A stretch of 15,452 nt of DNA, taken from assembly GCA_038231495.1 (NCBI GenBank), contig JBBRLG010000102.1, positions 1-15,452 of the forward strand. The letters are read 5' to 3'. Below the pieces are notes generated by a model. It was given only the letters and a program-made list of their open reading frames with translations. It was not told the DNA's origin and made no database searches. Each line of letters begins with the position of its first letter. The first letter of the stretch is position 1. Below are positions 13,540-15,452 of this stretch, piece by piece. This DNA is from JBBRLG01 sp038231495 (GTDB lineage Bacteria > Planctomycetota > Planctomycetia > Gemmatales > Gemmataceae). A program made the position numbers and the translations under genes.

Positions 13540-14817
13540 TCAGCCGGCGATGGTCGCGGGAACGCTTAGGCTGTGCCGGGCTTTCGCAAGACTGGCTTCG
13601 ATCCGGGGTCTGACCGTGAGGAAAGCGTTGACGCAGGCCGGGTCAAACTGCGTACCGGAGTGCTTGCGGACTTCTTCAAACGCCTGGTCGGCGGGCATGC
13701 CGCTGCGGTAACAACGGTCGGAGGTCAGGGCGTCAAACGTGTCGGCCACCGCCACGACTCGCGCGACCTCGGGGATCAGCGGACCGGCCAGGCCGTCCGG
13801 GTAGCCGCGCCCGTCCCAGCGCTCGTGGTGGCTGCGGACGATCGGCAGGATGGGCCGGAGGGCCGCGAAGTTTTCGAGGATCGCCACGCCCTTGGTCGGG
13901 TGGGACTTCATCTCGTCGAACTCCTCCGTCGTCAGCTTGCCGGGCTTGCGGAGGATGGCGTCGGGGATGCCGATCTTGCCGATGTCGTGCAGGGGCGTGC
14001 CGACCTGCAGACGCTCCATGTCCTCGGTGGAAAGGGCCAACTGCCGGGCAAGCAGGACCGCGTATTCGGTGACCCGCAACGTGTGGCTGCCGGTGTACTG
14101 GTCGCGCGCCTCCACGGCGCGGGCCAGGGTGTTGAGCGTTTGCAAAAACTGGCTGCGCTGCTCCTCGATCAGCTGGGCGCTTTCGATGCCGATCGCCGCG
14201 CGGGCCGCGACCGCGTCGGCGAAGAATAGATCGTCCTGAGTGAACGGACTTTGGAACGGTCCGCGGTCCAGGTGCAACACGCCCAGCTGGCGGCGCGGCG
14301 ACCGCAGGATTGCACAAATGAGCGACGACATCGAGCCGCGCAGCACGCTGCGCGCTTGCATGAGGGTGTCGTTCGCGCCGGCGTCCTCGCACAACAGGGA
14401 CTCGCCGCGCTGGAACGAGCGGTCGGCCAGGGTCTGGCTAAAGCCCTGGTCGTCCTTGACCGAGCGGTGGCGCGTGACGACGGCGCGGAGACTGAGTTGC
14501 CCGGTCGCCGGGTTGTGCAGAGCTATTGCGGCGCGCTGGGCGCCCAGCACCTCGGCGGCGTCTTCCAGGATCGCCTGCAAGAGGTGCTTGAGGGAGGCCA
14601 GGTTGGACAGGTGGTAGTCCGTGCGCAAGAGTGCGATCAGATGCTTGGGTTGCCAGCGCGTGCGCTCGTCGGCCAGGACGACCCGCTGGACCGCCTCGTC
14701 CCAGGTTTGCCGGGTGATCGCCTGAACCCGCACGAACTCGGTCCGGTCGTCGCCGGCTACGGCATTCGGGGAGAGGGCGATAGCCTCGCCGGTGGCGGTG
14801 AGCATGGCGGCCTGCAC
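13540..14817 (-). CDS. GAF and HD-GYP domain protein, predicted cyclic-di-GMP phosphodiesterase
   Basis: A 425-residue protein. The first ~65 residues are unassigned. A GAF-like sensor domain follows (~70-220: LLQAILEDAAEVLGAQRAAI, then LGVLHLDRG and FTQDDLFFADAVAARAAIGI), and a short helical linker (SAQLIEEQRSQFLQTL) leads into the HD-GYP domain (~228-403). The HD motif is HDIGKIGIPDAIL (His277, Asp278), and the diagnostic second motif HHERWDGRGYP (330-340) retains GYP, so an active phosphodiesterase that hydrolyses cyclic-di-GMP is expected. There is no receiver domain or membrane segment; the GAF domain is the likely input. The GTG at 14817 is chosen because AAGGAG lies exactly 7 nt upstream; an ATG four codons further in (14805) lacks this, and a longer frame to 14919 adds arginine-rich sequence without similarity. 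The kinase-PilZ gene follows 79 bp downstream, so both are probably on one transcript. Confidence 0.9.
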   Translation of the reverse strand: MQAAMLTATGEAIALSPNAVAGDDRTEFVRVQAITRQTWDEAVQRVVLADERTRWQPKHLIALLRTDYHLSNLASLKHLLQAILEDAAEVLGAQRAAIALHNPATGQLSLRAVVTRHRSVKDDQGFSQTLADRSFQRGESLLCEDAGANDTLMQARSVLRGSMSSLICAILRSPRRQLGVLHLDRGPFQSPFTQDDLFFADAVAARAAIGIESAQLIEEQRSQFLQTLNTLARAVEARDQYTGSHTLRVTEYAVLLARQLALSTEDMERLQVGTPLHDIGKIGIPDAILRKPGKLTTEEFDEMKSHPTKGVAILENFAALRPILPIVRSHHERWDGRGYPDGLAGPLIPEVARVVAVADTFDALTSDRCYRSGMPADQAFEEVRKHSGTQFDPACVNAFLTVRPRIEASLAKARHSLSVPATIAG

Positions 14818-14824
14818 GGTTGAT

Positions 14825-14830
14825 CTCCTT
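14825..14830 (-). promoter_or_regulatory. Shine-Dalgarno of the HD-GYP gene
   Basis: On the minus strand AAGGAG stands 7 nt upstream of the GTG at 14817. It is the strongest ribosome binding site seen in the window and fixes GTG instead of the nearby ATG as the start. Confidence 0.75.
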
Positions 14831-14928
14831 CCCACGCAAGAGTTCAGGGACGACTGGGGACGACGAACGCGAACTCGGCGGGTTTGTCGTGACGCGCAGC
14901 GACGTACAACAACGCGCATTCCGTCAAA

Positions 14929-14957
14929 ACCGTAGGTCGCAAACGCATAACAGTCAA
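14929..14957 (-). promoter_or_regulatory. Candidate sigma70-like promoter for the HD-GYP/kinase unit
   Basis: On the minus strand TTGACT (14952-14957) is separated by 17 nt from TACGGT (14929-14934). The -35 is a five-of-six match to TTGACA; the -10 is weak (three of six). It points toward the HD-GYP gene and would give a leader of about 105 nt. Planctomycete promoters are poorly defined, so this is only a candidate. Confidence 0.25.
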
Positions 14958-15214
14958 ACCGGCGTCTAGTAACAGGGAGTTGGCGGGTGCCTTTACTCCC
15001 CTCTCCCCCAAGGGGCTTTGCACAAAAAGGTCATTTTGGCAGCTAGGCGAGTCCGCCAAAGACCTTGCAGTCCTCCCCGGTTGGCGGACCTGGTTCAAAA
15101 GCGGCCCGCGCGCGGCAACCCGTGGAATTCGTTTCATTCGCCAACCCACACACCCCCCCGAACGAATTTCCCAAGGTGCAACTTCTGGCCGGGCAAAGAC
15201 TTAAAGCATTCGTC

Positions 15215-15243
15215 CCAGGACGTGCCGCCACGCCACGTCCTGG
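15215..15243. repeat. Perfect 10-bp inverted repeat (hairpin or operator)
   Basis: CCAGGACGTG (15215-15224) and CACGTCCTGG (15234-15243) are perfect reverse complements separated by 9 nt. No T-run follows on either strand, so a simple terminator is unlikely. A dimeric-regulator binding site or an RNA hairpin is possible. It lies ~400 bp upstream of the HD-GYP start. Confidence 0.6.
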
Positions 15244-15371
15244 AACCCAGGCTACTTCCTTTGCCACCCGCGTTTGAACCAGGCCCGTTCGCCACTCCAC
15301 CACCGTCTTCCGGCCGAGGCGCAAAGCTCTATCGAAAACCCTTTTGTAACCGTTCACCGGCATCAACTGCT

Positions 15372-15390
15372 CCCCCCTTGCGAAGGGGGG
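15372..15390. repeat. G/C hairpin repeat
   Basis: CCCCCCTT (15372-15379) and AAGGGGGG (15383-15390) form an 8-bp stem around a GCG loop. It continues directly into a second G-rich block, and together they look like one end of a small palindromic repeat element. Confidence 0.7.
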
Positions 15391-15452
15391 GTAGGGGGGG
15401 TAAGAACGATTAAAGTACTCGGTCATGGCGCTCTTTTCACCCCCCCTACCCC
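15388..15452. repeat. Terminal inverted repeat element, cut by window end
   Basis: GGGGTAGGGGGGG (15388-15400) is matched by its exact reverse complement CCCCCCCTACCCC (15440-15452), with 39 bp between. The right arm is cut by the window edge and may continue into a mirror of the 15372-15390 hairpin. This fits a REP- or MITE-like non-autonomous element; no transposase is nearby and no target duplication can be seen. Confidence 0.55.

Larger units (their letters stand above)
14818..15452. other. Non-coding upstream region with several inverted repeats
   Basis: This 635-bp stretch contains no convincing gene; its open frames are short, overlapping on both strands, and lack domains. The part nearest the HD-GYP gene should hold its promoter and a leader of about 100 nt. 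Further out lie a short palindrome CCCCAAGGGG (15006-15015), an inverted repeat at 15215-15243 and G/C-rich inverted repeats at 15372-15390 and 15388-15452. The composition is less GC-biased than the genes and resembles a repeat-bearing spacer. Confidence 0.6.

Noticed and set aside
14844..15149. 101-residue minus-strand open frame upstream of the HD-GYP gene
   Set aside because: There is no domain, no clear ribosome binding site, and it covers the likely promoter and leader region.
15215..15243. Rho-independent terminator
   Set aside because: The stem is strong but no T-run follows on either strand.
15018..15426. Overlapping short open frames on both strands at the right edge
   Set aside because: They are low-complexity, mutually overlapping and run through the inverted repeats.

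Overview
The window is high-GC and densely coding, with an architecture that suggests a planctomycete, most likely of the Gemmata group. The grounds are multi-domain Ser/Thr kinases with HLDIKP-type catalytic loops, a DUF6580-type membrane protein, and short GCCGCTTGCGGC intergenic repeats of a kind I associate with Gemmata genomes. This is an inference from style; there is no rRNA or marker gene in the window. I saw no tRNA, CRISPR array, transposase or phage gene.

Layout: (1) 1-446 is non-coding and begins with a very C-rich stretch that includes a 26-C homopolymer. (2) 447-10833, plus strand, is a tightly packed ten-gene run (adjacent genes overlap or lie 11-78 bp apart) for making and using an activated sugar. 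It encodes an HddC-like sugar-1-phosphate nucleotidyltransferase, a GmhB-like phosphatase, a small transaldolase, a GmhA-like SIS isomerase, an NAD-dependent epimerase/dehydratase, an HddA-like GHMP kinase, a SAM methyltransferase, a DPM1-like GT2 glycosyltransferase, a UDP-galactopyranose-mutase-like flavoprotein and a large polytopic membrane protein. A DUF6580 membrane protein closes the run. (3) 10785-14817, minus strand, is a two-gene signalling unit. A GAF/HD-GYP protein (predicted cyclic-di-GMP phosphodiesterase) lies upstream of an 891-residue protein that joins an intact Ser/Thr kinase domain, a degenerate pseudokinase domain, an unrecognised domain and a C-terminal PilZ domain with a complete cyclic-di-GMP-binding signature. 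(4) 14818-15452 is non-coding and rich in inverted repeats.

How the genes may work together: transaldolase, isomerase, kinase, phosphatase and nucleotidyltransferase together match the route sedoheptulose 7-phosphate -> D-glycero-D-manno-heptose 7-phosphate -> 1,7-bisphosphate -> 1-phosphate -> GDP-heptose. The transaldolase could supply the sedoheptulose 7-phosphate. The epimerase, methyltransferase and mutase-like flavoprotein would tailor the sugar. The GT2 and polytopic protein would move it onto a lipid carrier or surface glycan. The opposing module is a plausible cyclic-di-GMP-to-phosphorylation relay: HD-GYP lowers the second messenger and PilZ reads it within the kinase polypeptide. 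Nothing in the sequence proves that the relay controls the glycan operon; the two units only converge, overlapping by 49 bp at their 3' ends.

Most notable for follow-up are the kinase-pseudokinase-PilZ fusion paired with HD-GYP, the heptose operon with its own transaldolase and a SIS enzyme whose metal/catalytic positions look altered, and a 17-base hairpin repeat placed 2-6 nt after several stop codons.
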